This document shows positions 53,344 through 62,608 of a DNA stretch of 64,000 bases, piece after piece; the stretch's first letter is position 1, and each line of letters starts with the position of its first letter. The position numbers and the translations under genes are program-made. The notes under the pieces are model-generated. The model was not told where the DNA came from, searched no databases, and was given only the letters and a program-made list of their open reading frames with translations. Source of the stretch: Streptomyces mangrovi (GTDB lineage: Bacteria; Actinomycetota; Actinomycetes; Streptomycetales; Streptomycetaceae). The stretch lies in the NCBI RefSeq assembly GCF_900114215.1, contig NZ_FOSG01000010.1:124001-188000 (forward strand), in the 5' to 3' direction.

Positions 53344-56031
53344 ATGGCAGAAGCCACCGCACGTCCCGCAGCCCGTCCCGCCGCGCCGGCGGACGCCGGG
53401 CGCACCGGGAGCGGCGAGCACGCCGAGACCGTCCGGCACACCGTCGACACCCTGGCCGCGAACGCCGTCAAGTCCCTCGACGAGTACGGCTCCTTCACCC
53501 AGGAGCAGGTCGACCACATCGTGCGGAAGGCCTCCCTGGCGGCCCTGGCGAGCCACTGCGAACTGGCCGAGCAGGCCGTCGCCGAGACCGGCCGGGGCGT
53601 GTTCGAGGACAAGGCGATGAAGAACCTCTTCGCCTGCGAGCACGTCACCCACTCGATGCAGGGGCTGAAGACGGTCGGCGTCGTCCGCCGCGACGAGCTG
53701 AACGGGATCACCGAGATCGCCGAGCCCGTCGGTGTGGTGTGCGCCATGACCCCGGTGACCAACCCCACCTCCACCACGATCTTCAAGGCGCTGATCGCGC
53801 TCAAGACCCGCAACCCGATCGTCTTCGCCTTCCACCCCTCGGCCCAGCGGTGCAGCGCCGAGGCGGCCCGGATCGTACGGGAGGCGGCCGTGGCCGCGGG
53901 CGCCCCCGAGCACTGCGTGCAGTGGATCGAGGAGCCGTCGATGGAGGCGACCCGTCTGCTGATGAACCACCCGGACGTCTCCACCATCCTGGCCACCGGC
54001 GGCAACGCCATGGTCCGGGCCGCCTACTCGTGCGGCAAGCCGGCCCTCGGCGTCGGCGCGGGCAACGTCCCCGCCTACGTCCACCGCACCGCCGACGTCC
54101 CCCGCGCGGTGCACGACATCGTGCTGTCCAAGGCCTTCGACAACGGCATGATCTGCGCCTCCGAGCAGGCCGCCGTCCTGGACGCCGAGATCTACGAGCG
54201 GGCCGTCGCGGAGTTCCGCCGGCTCCACGCGTACCTGGCCACCGCCGAGGAGAAGGAGAAGCTGGAGAAGTTCCTCTTCGGTACCACCGCCCGGAGCGCC
54301 AACTGCGCCGGGGCGAAGCTCAACGCCGACGCCGTCGGCCGGCCGCCGCACTGGATCGCCGAGCAGGCGGGCTTCACCGTCCCCGAGGACACCTCCGTCA
54401 TCCTCGCCGAGATCACGGGCGTCGGCCCCGCCGAGCCGCTCAGCCGCGAGAAGCTCTCCCCGGTGCTGGCCCTGCTGCGCGCCCAGAGCACCGAGCAGGG
54501 CATCGAACTGGCCGCGCGGATGGTCGAGTTCGACGGCCTGGGCCACAGTGCGGTGATCCACGCCGACGACGAGGTGCTGACCGAGGAGTTCGGCCGCCGC
54601 GTCAAGGCCGTGCGCATCATCGCCAACGCGCCCTCCAGCCTCGGCGGCATCGGCGACGTCTACAACTCCTTCCTGCCCTCGATGACCCTGGGCTGCGGCT
54701 CCTACGGCCACAACTCCGTCTCCGGCAACGTCACCGCCGTCGACCTGCTCAACATCAAGCGCATCGGGCGGCGCAACACCAACATGCAGTGGTTCAAGGT
54801 CCCGCCGAAGATCTACTTCGAGCGCCACTCCCTGCGCTACCTCGGCGACATGCGCGGCATGCGGCGCGTCACCGTCGTCACCGACCGCACCATGGACCGC
54901 CTGGGCTACCTCACCCGCGTCAAGGACATCCTGCGCTCCCGCACCGAGCCGGTGAACCTCCAGATCATCGACGACATCGAGCCCAACCCGGAGCTGGCCA
55001 CCGTCGAACGCGGCGCCGCGAAGATGCGCGAGTTCGAGCCCGACACCATCGTCGCCCTCGGCGGCGGCTCGCCCATCGACGCCGCCAAGGTCATGTGGCT
55101 GATGTACGAGCACCCCGAGATCGCCTTCGCCGACACCAAGGAGAAGTTCTCCGACATCCGCAAGCGCGCCTTCACCTTCCCGCCGCTGGGGGAGAGGGCG
55201 AAGCTGATCGCGGTGCCGACCACCTCCGGCACCGGCGCGGAGGTCACCCCCTTCGCCGTCATCTCCGACCCGGCCGCAGCCCGCAAGTACCCGCTGGCCG
55301 ACTACGCCCTCACCCCCGACGTCGCCATCGTCGACCCGGTCCTGACCGCCACCCTGCCGCCCGCCGTCACCGCCGACTCCGGCTTCGACGCCCTCACCCA
55401 CGCCACCGAGGCGTATGTGTCGGTCTACGCCAACGACTACACCGACGGGCTGTGCCTGCAGGCCATCCGGCTGATCTTCGAGAACCTGGAGCGCTGCGTC
55501 ACCCACGGCCCCGCCGACCCCAGGGCCCGCGAGCGGATGCACAACGCCTCCACCATCGCCGGCATGGCCTTCGCCAACGCCTTCCTCGGCCTGGTGCACG
55601 CCATGTCCCACACCCTCGGCAACACCTTCCACATCACCCACGGCCGGACCAACGCGCTGCTGCTGCCGCACGTCATCCGCCACAACGGCCGCATCCCCAC
55701 CAAGCTGACCGGCTGGCCCAAGTACGAGACCTACCGGGCCCACGAGCGCTTCCAGGAGATCGCCAAGATGCTCGGCCTGCCGGCCGCCACCCCCGAGGAG
55801 GGCGTGGAGTCCTACGCCCGCGCCGTGGAGGAACTGCGCGCCCGCTGCGGCGTCCCGGCCTCCTTCCAGGAGGCGGGCGTGGACGAGAGGGAGTTCCTCG
55901 CCGCCCTGCCCGAGCAGGCCCGCAACGCCTACGCCGACCAGTGCGCCCCCGCCAACCCCCGGATGCCGATGCTCGACGAGATGCAGGCGCTGATGCGCCA
56001 GGCCTACTACGGCCACGCCGCCAAGGCATGA
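53344..56031 (+). CDS. adhE: Bifunctional acetaldehyde-CoA/alcohol dehydrogenase
   Basis: 895 residues, the usual AdhE length. The N-terminal aldehyde dehydrogenase half has the catalytic C271 in NGMICASEQAAV and the NAD-binding GVGAGNVPAYV. The C-terminal iron alcohol dehydrogenase half has GGGSPIDAAKVMWLMYEH, PTTSGTGAEVTPFAV and the metal region HAMSHTLGNTFHITHG. It reduces acetyl-CoA to ethanol and reoxidises two NADH. ATG 53344 follows AGAGGTGAT by 5 nt. It is the first gene of an operon with pflB and pflA; three dormancy-type boxes lie upstream. AdhE is uncommon in aerobic Streptomyces. Confidence 0.96.
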   Translation: MAEATARPAARPAAPADAGRTGSGEHAETVRHTVDTLAANAVKSLDEYGSFTQEQVDHIVRKASLAALASHCELAEQAVAETGRGVFEDKAMKNLFACEHVTHSMQGLKTVGVVRRDELNGITEIAEPVGVVCAMTPVTNPTSTTIFKALIALKTRNPIVFAFHPSAQRCSAEAARIVREAAVAAGAPEHCVQWIEEPSMEATRLLMNHPDVSTILATGGNAMVRAAYSCGKPALGVGAGNVPAYVHRTADVPRAVHDIVLSKAFDNGMICASEQAAVLDAEIYERAVAEFRRLHAYLATAEEKEKLEKFLFGTTARSANCAGAKLNADAVGRPPHWIAEQAGFTVPEDTSVILAEITGVGPAEPLSREKLSPVLALLRAQSTEQGIELAARMVEFDGLGHSAVIHADDEVLTEEFGRRVKAVRIIANAPSSLGGIGDVYNSFLPSMTLGCGSYGHNSVSGNVTAVDLLNIKRIGRRNTNMQWFKVPPKIYFERHSLRYLGDMRGMRRVTVVTDRTMDRLGYLTRVKDILRSRTEPVNLQIIDDIEPNPELATVERGAAKMREFEPDTIVALGGGSPIDAAKVMWLMYEHPEIAFADTKEKFSDIRKRAFTFPPLGERAKLIAVPTTSGTGAEVTPFAVISDPAAARKYPLADYALTPDVAIVDPVLTATLPPAVTADSGFDALTHATEAYVSVYANDYTDGLCLQAIRLIFENLERCVTHGPADPRARERMHNASTIAGMAFANAFLGLVHAMSHTLGNTFHITHGRTNALLLPHVIRHNGRIPTKLTGWPKYETYRAHERFQEIAKMLGLPAATPEEGVESYARAVEELRARCGVPASFQEAGVDEREFLAALPEQARNAYADQCAPANPRMPMLDEMQALMRQAYYGHAAKA

Positions 56032-56081
56032 GCACAGCCGCCCGACCGCCCCGCACGGAAGAGCCCCAAGGGAGACCAGCC

Positions 56082-58385
56082 ATGACCACCATCCCGCAGC
56101 CGCAGACCCCCCACTCGCCGGACCGCGCCGGTACCGACACCACCGGCCCCCGCGCCGACGCCGGCGCCTGGCAGGGCTTCAAGGGCGGCCTGTGGCGGGA
56201 CGCCGTCGACGTCCGCGACTTCGTCCAGCACAACTACACCCCCTACGAGGGCGACGGCTCCTTCCTCGCCGGCCCCACCCACCGCACCACCGCCGTGTGG
56301 GAGAAGCTGCTGGCGATGTTCCCCGCCGAGCGCGAGCGCGGCGTGTACGACGTGGACACCGCCACCCCCTCCACCATCACCGCCTTCGGCCCCGGCCACA
56401 TCGACAAGGACCTGGACCTGATCGTCGGCCTGCAGACCGACGCCCCCCTCAAGCGGGCGATCATGCCCATCGGCGGCTGGCGGATGGTCGAGGCGGCCCT
56501 GAAGGCCTACGGCCACGAGCCCGACCCGCGGGTGAAGGAGATCTTCACCACCTACCGCAAGACCCACAACGACGGCGTCTTCGACGCCTACACCCCCGAG
56601 ATCCGGGCCTGCCGCTCGGCCGGCATCATCACCGGCCTGCCCGACGCCTACGGCCGCGGCCGCATCATCGGCGACTACCGCCGCGTCGCCCTGTACGGCG
56701 TGGACCGGCTGATCGCCGAAAAGCAGGCCGACCGGGCGCTGCTGGACGACCGCTGGCCCACCGAGGACGTCATCCGCGACCGCGAGGAGAACGCCGAGCA
56801 GATCCGGGCGCTGCGCGAGCTGAAGGAGATGGCCGCCTCCTACGGGTACGACGTCTCCCGCCCGGCCGCCACCGGCCGCGAGGCCGTCCAGTGGCTGTAC
56901 TTCGCCTACCTGGCCGCCGTGAAGGAGCAGAACGGCGCGGCCATGTCCATCGGCCGCATCGACGCCTTCCTCGACGTCTACCTCCAGCGCGACATCGAGC
57001 GCGGACTGCTGACCGAGAGCGGCGCCCAGGAACTGGTCGACGACTTCGTGATCAAGCTCCGCATCGTCCGCTTCCTGCGCACCCCCGAGTACAACCAGCT
57101 CTACTCCGGTGACCCCACCTGGGTGACCTGGTCGCTGGCCGGGATCGGCGAGGACGGCCGCCCGCTGGTCACCCGTACCGCCTTCCGCGCCCTGCAGACC
57201 CTGTACAACCTCGGTCCCGCGCCGGAGCCCAACCTGACGGTCTTCTGGTCGCAGGCGCTGCCCGAGGGCTTCAAGGAGTTCGCGGCGAGGACGGCGGTGG
57301 ACACCAGCGCCCTGCAGTTCGAGTCCGACGAGCTGATGCGCCCCAAGTACGGCGACGACACCGCCATCGCCTGCTGCGTCTCCGCGATGGCCACGGGGAA
57401 GCAGATGCAGTTCTTCGGGGCGCGCGTCAACGTCGCCAAGGCCCTGCTCTACGCCATCAACGGCGGCCGCGACGAGATCACCGGCGAGCAGGTGGTGCGC
57501 GGGTTCCGCCCGGTCGAGGGCGAGTACCTGGACTACGCCACCGTCGCCGAGCGCTACGACGCGATGCTGGAGTGGCTGGCCAGGACCTACGTCCACGCCC
57601 TGAACGTCATCCACTACATGCACGACAGGTACGCCTACGAGCGGCTGGAGATGGCCCTGCACGACCGCGAGGTGCTGCGCACCATGGCCTGCGGCATCGC
57701 CGGGCTGTCGGTCGCCGCCGACTCGCTCTCGGCGATCAAGCACGCACGGGTGCGGGTGATCCGCGACGCCACCGGGCTGGCCGTCGACTACGAGATCGAG
57801 GGCGACTACCCGGCCTACGGCAACAACGACGACCGGGCCGACGAGATCGCCCGCGGACTGGTGCACGGCTTCATGGAGAAGGTGCGCCGCCACCCCACCT
57901 ACCGGGGCGCCGTCCACACCCAGTCGGTGCTCACCATCACCTCCAACGTCGTCTACGGGAAGAAGACCGGCAACACCCCCGACGGCCGCCGCGCCGGCGC
58001 CCCCTTCGCCCCCGGCGCCAACCCGATGAACGGCCGCGACCGCCACGGCTACATCGCCTCGGCCCTGTCGGTGGCCAAGCTGGACTACGACGACGCCGAG
58101 GACGGCATCTCGCTGACCAACACCATCACCCCCGACGCCCTGGGCCGCACTCCGGCCGAGCGCGCCGGGAACCTCGCCGGGGTGCTGGACGGCTACACCG
58201 CCGCCGGGGGCTTCCACATGAACGTCAACGTCCTGGACCACAGGACGCTGGTGGACGCCATGGAGCACCCCGAGAAGTACCCGCAGCTCACCATCCGCGT
58301 CAGCGGCTATGCGGTGAACTTCGTCAAGCTCACCCGCGAGCAGCAGCTCGACGTCATCGCCCGCACCTTCCACGGAGCACTGTGA
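56082..58385 (+). CDS. pflB: Formate C-acetyltransferase (pyruvate formate-lyase)
   Basis: 767 residues. Converts pyruvate and CoA to acetyl-CoA and formate by a glycyl-radical mechanism. The adjacent active-site cysteines C431-C432 (IACCVSAMATG) and the radical glycine G742 in RVSGYAVNFVKLT are both present, along with the conserved QWLYFAYLAAVKEQNGAAMS and SVLTITSNVVYGKKTGNTPD. The radical is destroyed by oxygen, so activity requires anoxia. ATG 56082 has AAGGGAG 8 nt upstream, 50 bp after adhE; the frame is open upstream but that part is antisense-like. Its stop overlaps the pflA start (TGATG). Confidence 0.97.
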   Translation: MTTIPQPQTPHSPDRAGTDTTGPRADAGAWQGFKGGLWRDAVDVRDFVQHNYTPYEGDGSFLAGPTHRTTAVWEKLLAMFPAERERGVYDVDTATPSTITAFGPGHIDKDLDLIVGLQTDAPLKRAIMPIGGWRMVEAALKAYGHEPDPRVKEIFTTYRKTHNDGVFDAYTPEIRACRSAGIITGLPDAYGRGRIIGDYRRVALYGVDRLIAEKQADRALLDDRWPTEDVIRDREENAEQIRALRELKEMAASYGYDVSRPAATGREAVQWLYFAYLAAVKEQNGAAMSIGRIDAFLDVYLQRDIERGLLTESGAQELVDDFVIKLRIVRFLRTPEYNQLYSGDPTWVTWSLAGIGEDGRPLVTRTAFRALQTLYNLGPAPEPNLTVFWSQALPEGFKEFAARTAVDTSALQFESDELMRPKYGDDTAIACCVSAMATGKQMQFFGARVNVAKALLYAINGGRDEITGEQVVRGFRPVEGEYLDYATVAERYDAMLEWLARTYVHALNVIHYMHDRYAYERLEMALHDREVLRTMACGIAGLSVAADSLSAIKHARVRVIRDATGLAVDYEIEGDYPAYGNNDDRADEIARGLVHGFMEKVRRHPTYRGAVHTQSVLTITSNVVYGKKTGNTPDGRRAGAPFAPGANPMNGRDRHGYIASALSVAKLDYDDAEDGISLTNTITPDALGRTPAERAGNLAGVLDGYTAAGGFHMNVNVLDHRTLVDAMEHPEKYPQLTIRVSGYAVNFVKLTREQQLDVIARTFHGAL

Positions 58386-59230
58386 TGGAACGCCTGATGC
58401 ACCGGGCGACCGCGCCGGCGGGGGCCGCCACCCCGGCCGGTGCGGCCACCCCGGCCGGTGCGGCCACCCCGGCCGGTGCGGCCACCCGCCGCCCGGTCAC
58501 CGGATCGGTGCACTCCTGGGACCTGTCCACCGGCGTGGACGGCCCCGGCACCCGCTTCACCGCCTTCCTCGCCGGCTGCCCGCTGGCCTGCCTGTACTGC
58601 CACAACCCCGACACCTGGCGGCTGCGCGACGGCCGCCGCACCACCGCCGACGAGCTCGTCGCCGAGGCGGGCAAGTACACCGCCTTCATCCGGGCCGCGG
58701 GCGGCGGCGCCACCCTCAGCGGCGGCGAGCCGCTGCTCCAGCCGGTCTTCACCGGAGAGCTGCTGCACCGCTTCAAGCACGAACTGGGCCTGCACACCGC
58801 CCTGGACACCTCCGGCTTCCTCGGCGCCCGCGCCTCCGACGCCCTGCTGGCCGACACCGATCTGGTGCTGCTGGACATCAAGTCCTGGGAACCGGGGCTG
58901 TACCGGAAGGTCACCGGGGGCCGCGGCGAGATCGCCCCCACGGTGGCCTTCGCCCGCCGCCTGGCACTGCTGGGCAACGAGGTGTGGGTGCGGTTCGTGC
59001 TGGTCCCCGGCCTGACCGACGGGCCCGACAACATCGAGGGCGTCGCCGCCTTCGCCGCCTCCCTCGGCAACGTCTCCCGCGTCGACGTACTGCCCTTCCA
59101 CAAGCTGGGCGCCGCCAAGTGGGAGGCCGTGGGGAGGACCTTCCCCCTGGCCGGCACCCCCGTGCCCACCCCGGAACAGGTGGCCGAAGCCCGCGGGATC
59201 TTCGCCGGTCACGGGCTGTACGCGGTGTGA
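58385..59230 (+). CDS. pflA: Pyruvate formate-lyase activating enzyme (radical SAM)
   Basis: 281 residues. Uses S-adenosylmethionine and a [4Fe-4S] cluster to install the glycyl radical on PflB. The Cx3Cx2C motif is C65, C69, C72 (GCPLACLYCHNP); SGGEPLLQPVF and DTSGFLG follow, and FVLVPGLTDGPDNIEGVA, VDVLPFHKLGAAKWEAVGRT are PflA-typical. The first about 35 residues hold a repeated ATPAGA unit not usual for this family. The ATG overlaps the pflB stop by one base, and a GTG three bases earlier is in frame, so expression is coupled. No formate channel (focA) is seen nearby. Confidence 0.96.
   Translation: MERLMHRATAPAGAATPAGAATPAGAATPAGAATRRPVTGSVHSWDLSTGVDGPGTRFTAFLAGCPLACLYCHNPDTWRLRDGRRTTADELVAEAGKYTAFIRAAGGGATLSGGEPLLQPVFTGELLHRFKHELGLHTALDTSGFLGARASDALLADTDLVLLDIKSWEPGLYRKVTGGRGEIAPTVAFARRLALLGNEVWVRFVLVPGLTDGPDNIEGVAAFAASLGNVSRVDVLPFHKLGAAKWEAVGRTFPLAGTPVPTPEQVAEARGIFAGHGLYAV
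58427..58480 (+). repeat. Three exact 18-bp repeats in the pflA 5' end
   Basis: GCCACCCCGGCCGGTGCG is repeated three times without change (58427, 58445, 58463), encoding ATPAGA. It looks like recent slippage or expansion. Confidence 0.95.
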
Positions 59231-59325
59231 GCCCCGGGCCGGCACGCACCCGCACCGGTGCGCGGGCCGCGCGGCCCGCCGGGAAACCGGCAGGCCACGG
59301 TGTGAGCTGCGGTCACCGGGCCGGA

Positions 59326-59331
59326 TACGTT
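59326..59331 (+). promoter_or_regulatory. Leaderless-type -10 (TACGTT) for the YihY gene
   Basis: TACGTT lies six bases before GTG 59338; an in-frame ATG at 59332 abuts it. Confidence 0.45.
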
Positions 59332-59337
59332 ATGGGC

Positions 59338-60483
59338 GTGCAACCGGCCCCCTCTCCCCCGAAGCAGTCCTCGAACCCGCTGCGCAGGGCGCGTGCCCTG
59401 TACCGCAACGTCCCCAAGCGGAAGCTCGCCTGGCTGCTGCTGAAGGACACCGTCAACTCCGCGATGGAGTACCGGATCCTGGGGCTGGCCGCCGAGGCGG
59501 CCTTCTTCACCCTGCTGTCGCTGCCGCCGCTGCTGCTGGGCCTGATCGGGCTGCTCGGTTACCTCGACGCCTGGATCGGCACCGACACCATCGACAGCGT
59601 CCGCGCCAACATCCTGAACGCCTCCGCCACCGTCCTGTCCGACCGGGGCGTCAGCCAGATCGCCGAACCGCTGATCGACGACGTGATCGAGGGCGGGCGG
59701 CCCGACGTGATCTCCGTCGGTTTCGCGCTGGCGCTGTGGTCCGGCTCGCGCACGATGAACGTCTTCATAGACACCATCACCGTCATGTACGGCCTCGACG
59801 GCCACCGGGGCATAGTCGCCACCCGGCTGCTGGCCTTCGGGCTGTATCTGGTCGCTCTGCCGCTGGGCGCGGTCGCCCTGCCGCTGCTGATCGTCGGGCC
59901 GGACGCGGTGGTCGGCTGGGTGCCGCAGCTGGAACCGGTGGTCGCGGTCTTCTACTGGCCCGTGGTGGTGGTCGTCTCCATCGCCTTCCTCACCACGCTG
60001 TACCACGTCTCGGTACCGGTCCGCTCGCCCTGGGCGGAGGACATCCCCGGCGCGCTGGTCGCCGTGCTGATGTGGATAGCCGGCAGCTTCCTGCTGCGCC
60101 TGTACCTCACGCGCACGGTGGACGGGCCGACGCTGTACGGGTCGCTGGCCGCGCCCGTGGCCGTGCTGCTGTGGATCGGCGTCTCGGCCTTCGCGGTCCT
60201 GGTGGGCGCGGCCGTCAACGCCGCCATCGACCACGTGTGGCCCTCGGTGACCACCGCCGCCGCCCGCCGCGCCAGCGAGCGGGCCCGCGAGCAGGCCGCC
60301 GCCGAGGTCGTCGCCGCGGCGGCGGCGCGGCGCGCGATGCGGGGGGCCGAGGGCGGCGATGGGGGTGAGGGGGAGGAGACGGGGACCGTCGAGCCGCCCG
60401 CGGAGTTCCCCGAGCGCTGGACGAAGTTCCTGCCGCCGTCCGACATACGCTCCCGGCTGCGCTCCCGCCGCCGCGACGGCTGA
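59338..60483 (+). CDS. YihY/BrkB-family membrane protein
   Basis: 381 residues, about six transmembrane helices: ILGLAAEAAFFTLLSLPPLLLG, GFALALWSGSRTMNVFIDTI, LLAFGLYLVALPLGAVALPL, YWPVVVVVSIAFLTTLYHVS, IPGALVAVLMWIAGSFLLRL and VAVLLWIGVSAFAVLVGAA. YihY-family proteins are probable envelope transporters or scaffolds of unsettled function. A long Ala/Arg/Glu-rich cytoplasmic tail follows after about residue 305. GTG 59338 is chosen for its position after the -10 hexamer; ATG 59332 is the alternative. A 19-bp hairpin begins at its stop codon. Confidence 0.9.
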   Translation: MQPAPSPPKQSSNPLRRARALYRNVPKRKLAWLLLKDTVNSAMEYRILGLAAEAAFFTLLSLPPLLLGLIGLLGYLDAWIGTDTIDSVRANILNASATVLSDRGVSQIAEPLIDDVIEGGRPDVISVGFALALWSGSRTMNVFIDTITVMYGLDGHRGIVATRLLAFGLYLVALPLGAVALPLLIVGPDAVVGWVPQLEPVVAVFYWPVVVVVSIAFLTTLYHVSVPVRSPWAEDIPGALVAVLMWIAGSFLLRLYLTRTVDGPTLYGSLAAPVAVLLWIGVSAFAVLVGAAVNAAIDHVWPSVTTAAARRASERAREQAAAEVVAAAAARRAMRGAEGGDGGEGEETGTVEPPAEFPERWTKFLPPSDIRSRLRSRRRDG

Positions 60484-60524
60484 CGGCGGGCCGGGGAGGC
60501 CTTCCGGCCTCCCCGGCCCGCCGT
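60483..60524. terminator. 19-bp perfect hairpin terminator
   Basis: 60483-60501 pairs completely with 60506-60524 across a TTCC loop, between convergent genes. Confidence 0.88.
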
Positions 60525-60546
60525 GCGTCAGCGGTCACGAGCCGGA

Positions 60547-60996
60547 TCACCCCTTCTTGCGTCCGCCGCTGCCCTTGCCGCCCTTCCTGCCGACGGCCAG
60601 CAGGGCCAGCCCGAGGAGGAAGACGATCCCTCCGGTGATCACGTTGGTGAGGATCGTCCTGGTGGTGTCCACGTTGCCGGCCACCAGCCAGGGGGAGATC
60701 ACCGTCCAGGCGCCGATCGCGCACACGGCCATGCTCAGGCCGTAGGCGCGCTCGAACGCCACCGCGAGCGTCAGGCCGATCACGGCGAGCGCGATGCCGG
60801 TGACGAAGTTGTTGACGGTCAGCGAGTTGAACTGGCTGAATCCCACGATCCATGGAGACGCCAGCAGGAAGACGCCGCCCAGCACGGTCAGCGCCTCCAT
60901 CCCCTGCGCCGTCGGCGACGCCGAGGCCTCCGCGTAGCGTGCACGCATCCCGATCAGATCAGGGTGTTCCTCGATGCGTGACGTGGGTGTGGCCAT
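60547..60996 (-). CDS. SPW-repeat membrane protein
   Basis: 149 residues with four hydrophobic helices and two SPW motifs (ASPWIVGFSQF and SPWLVAGNVD), the mark of the SPW family of small bacterial membrane proteins of unknown function. The C-terminus is Lys/Gly-rich. ATG 60996 is favoured by GGAGGTGG 7 nt upstream over the GTG at 61005. The upstream 61010-61055 is an unusually AT-rich patch for this chromosome and probably holds the promoter; a GGGTGA element there resembles part of a stress-sigma -10. Confidence 0.88.
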   Translation of the reverse strand: MATPTSRIEEHPDLIGMRARYAEASASPTAQGMEALTVLGGVFLLASPWIVGFSQFNSLTVNNFVTGIALAVIGLTLAVAFERAYGLSMAVCAIGAWTVISPWLVAGNVDTTRTILTNVITGGIVFLLGLALLAVGRKGGKGSGGRKKG

Positions 60997-61268
60997 CTGA
61001 GCCACCTCCTATGAGACTTTCACCCTTATGCTCTAATTTTCCACCAAACGGCAGGTTATGTCTTCCCGAGGGAGCGCTTCCGCGCGGGCGGCCCGTGAGG
61101 TTCCCCCGGACGGGTGAGGGGCGCCGGGAAAACCGGTGGCGCGGGGGCCGCCCGCCGTCCTAGGGTCGGCGGCGCGAGGGCCGGGGAGGCCCTTGGAGGG
61201 GCCTGATCGACCTTGATCGGTACGGCCCCGGGGAAGCCGTCGACGATCCGGAACGGGAGGTGGGCCCC

Positions 61269-61349
61269 ATGGCTGCCGTTGCTGCCGCCGCCGCGGGCGC
61301 GACCCGCGGCAACGAGTCCGTCCGTTCCACCTCCGCGACCTCCGGCTGA
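61269..61349 (+). CDS. Candidate 26-residue small ORF ahead of rsgA
   Basis: ATG-initiated frame with a GGGAGGTGG ribosome site about 5 nt upstream, encoding an Ala-rich start (MAAVAAAAAGATRGN) and a Ser/Thr-rich end. It stops 64 bp before rsgA. It could be a small protein or a translated leader. There is no family evidence, so confidence is modest. Confidence 0.4.
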   Translation: MAAVAAAAAGATRGNESVRSTSATSG

Positions 61350-61412
61350 CCGCATCCGGCCCGTTCTCCGGGCCGCCGCTCGGGGGCCGCCCTTCCCGAA
61401 AGGGCATCCGCG

Positions 61413-62528
61413 TTGAGTCCTCTCGACGTACCCGCACACCCCGCACACCCCGAACCCCCCGCACACCCGCTCGCCCGCTACGGCTGGGACGGGCACACCG
61501 CCGAGGCCTTCGCCCCGTACGGGCGCCGGGGCCTGACCCCCGCCCGCGTGGTCCGCGTGGACCGCGGACGGTGCGACGCCGTCACCGCCGACGGCCCCGT
61601 ACGGGCCGGCATCGCACCCGTCGTCTCCCCGGACCCGCTGCTCACCGTCTGCACCGGCGACTGGGCCGCCCTCGAACCCGGCGGGCGCCGGACGCCGTGG
61701 ACGGTCCGGGCCCTGCTGCCCCGCCGTACCGCCTTCGTGCGCTCCACCTCCTCCAAGCGTTCCGAGGGGCAGGTGCTGGCCGCCAACGTCGACCACGCCG
61801 TCGTCACCGTCTCGCTGGCCGCCCCGCTCGATCCCGGAAGGCTGGAGCGCTTTCTCGCCCTGGCCTGGGAGAGCGGGGCCCAGCCGCTGGTGGCCCTCAC
61901 CAAGGCCGATCTGGCACCGGACGCCGCCCACGCCGCCGCCGACGCCGAGGCCGCGGCGCCCGGCGTGACGGTGCTGCCCGTCAGCGCGCTCACCGGCGAA
62001 GGGCTGGACGTGCTCGCCGCCGTGCTCGGCGGCGGCACCGCCGTGCTGCTCGGGCAGTCCGGAGCGGGCAAGTCCACCCTGGTCAACGCGCTGACCGGGC
62101 AGGAGGCGCTGGAGGTGCGCGAGACCCGCGCGAGCGACGGCAAGGGCCGGCACACCACGACCACCCGCGAGCTGTTCGCGCTGCCCGGCGGCGGAGTCGT
62201 CATCGACACCCCGGGGCTGCGCGGCGTCGGGCTGTGGGACGCCGAGGAGGGCGTCGGACGGGCCTTCGCGGACGTCGAGGAGCTGGCGCGCGCCTGCCGC
62301 TTCCACGACTGCGCGCACACCGCCGAGCCGGGCTGCGCCGTTCTCGCCGCCGTCGACGACGGCGTCCTGCCGCCGCGCCGGCTGGACAGCTACCGCAAAC
62401 TGCTGCGCGAGAACCAGTACCTCGCGGCCCGCACCGACGCCCGGCTGCGGGCGGAGCTGCGGCGCGACTGGAAACGGAAGCAGGCGCTGGGCCGCCACAT
62501 GGCGGAGCGCAAACGCGGCCCGCGCTGA
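61413..62528 (+). CDS. rsgA: Ribosome small-subunit-dependent GTPase RsgA
   Basis: 371 residues. Circularly permuted GTPase that helps mature the 30S subunit. An OB-like N-terminal part is followed by the G4 motif TKADLA before G1 GQSGAGKSTLVNAL and G3 DTPGLRG, the permuted order typical of RsgA. The C-terminal zinc knuckle (CRFHDCAHTAEPGCAV) is present. The TTG at 61413 is the first in-frame initiator, with a GAAAGGG site about 8 nt upstream. Length and motifs are standard for actinobacteria. Confidence 0.95.
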   Translation: MSPLDVPAHPAHPEPPAHPLARYGWDGHTAEAFAPYGRRGLTPARVVRVDRGRCDAVTADGPVRAGIAPVVSPDPLLTVCTGDWAALEPGGRRTPWTVRALLPRRTAFVRSTSSKRSEGQVLAANVDHAVVTVSLAAPLDPGRLERFLALAWESGAQPLVALTKADLAPDAAHAAADAEAAAPGVTVLPVSALTGEGLDVLAAVLGGGTAVLLGQSGAGKSTLVNALTGQEALEVRETRASDGKGRHTTTTRELFALPGGGVVIDTPGLRGVGLWDAEEGVGRAFADVEELARACRFHDCAHTAEPGCAVLAAVDDGVLPPRRLDSYRKLLRENQYLAARTDARLRAELRRDWKRKQALGRHMAERKRGPR

Positions 62529-62596
62529 CCCGCACCGACCCTCGCCGCCCCGCACGGGACGGGCACGGCGGGCACGGGGCGGCGGAAGCCGGTTGC

Positions 62597-62602
62597 TAAC
62601 GT
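62597..62602 (+). promoter_or_regulatory. Leaderless-type -10 (TAACGT)
   Basis: TAACGT is followed by six bases and GTG 62609. Confidence 0.5.
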
Positions 62603-62608
62603 CGCCCC

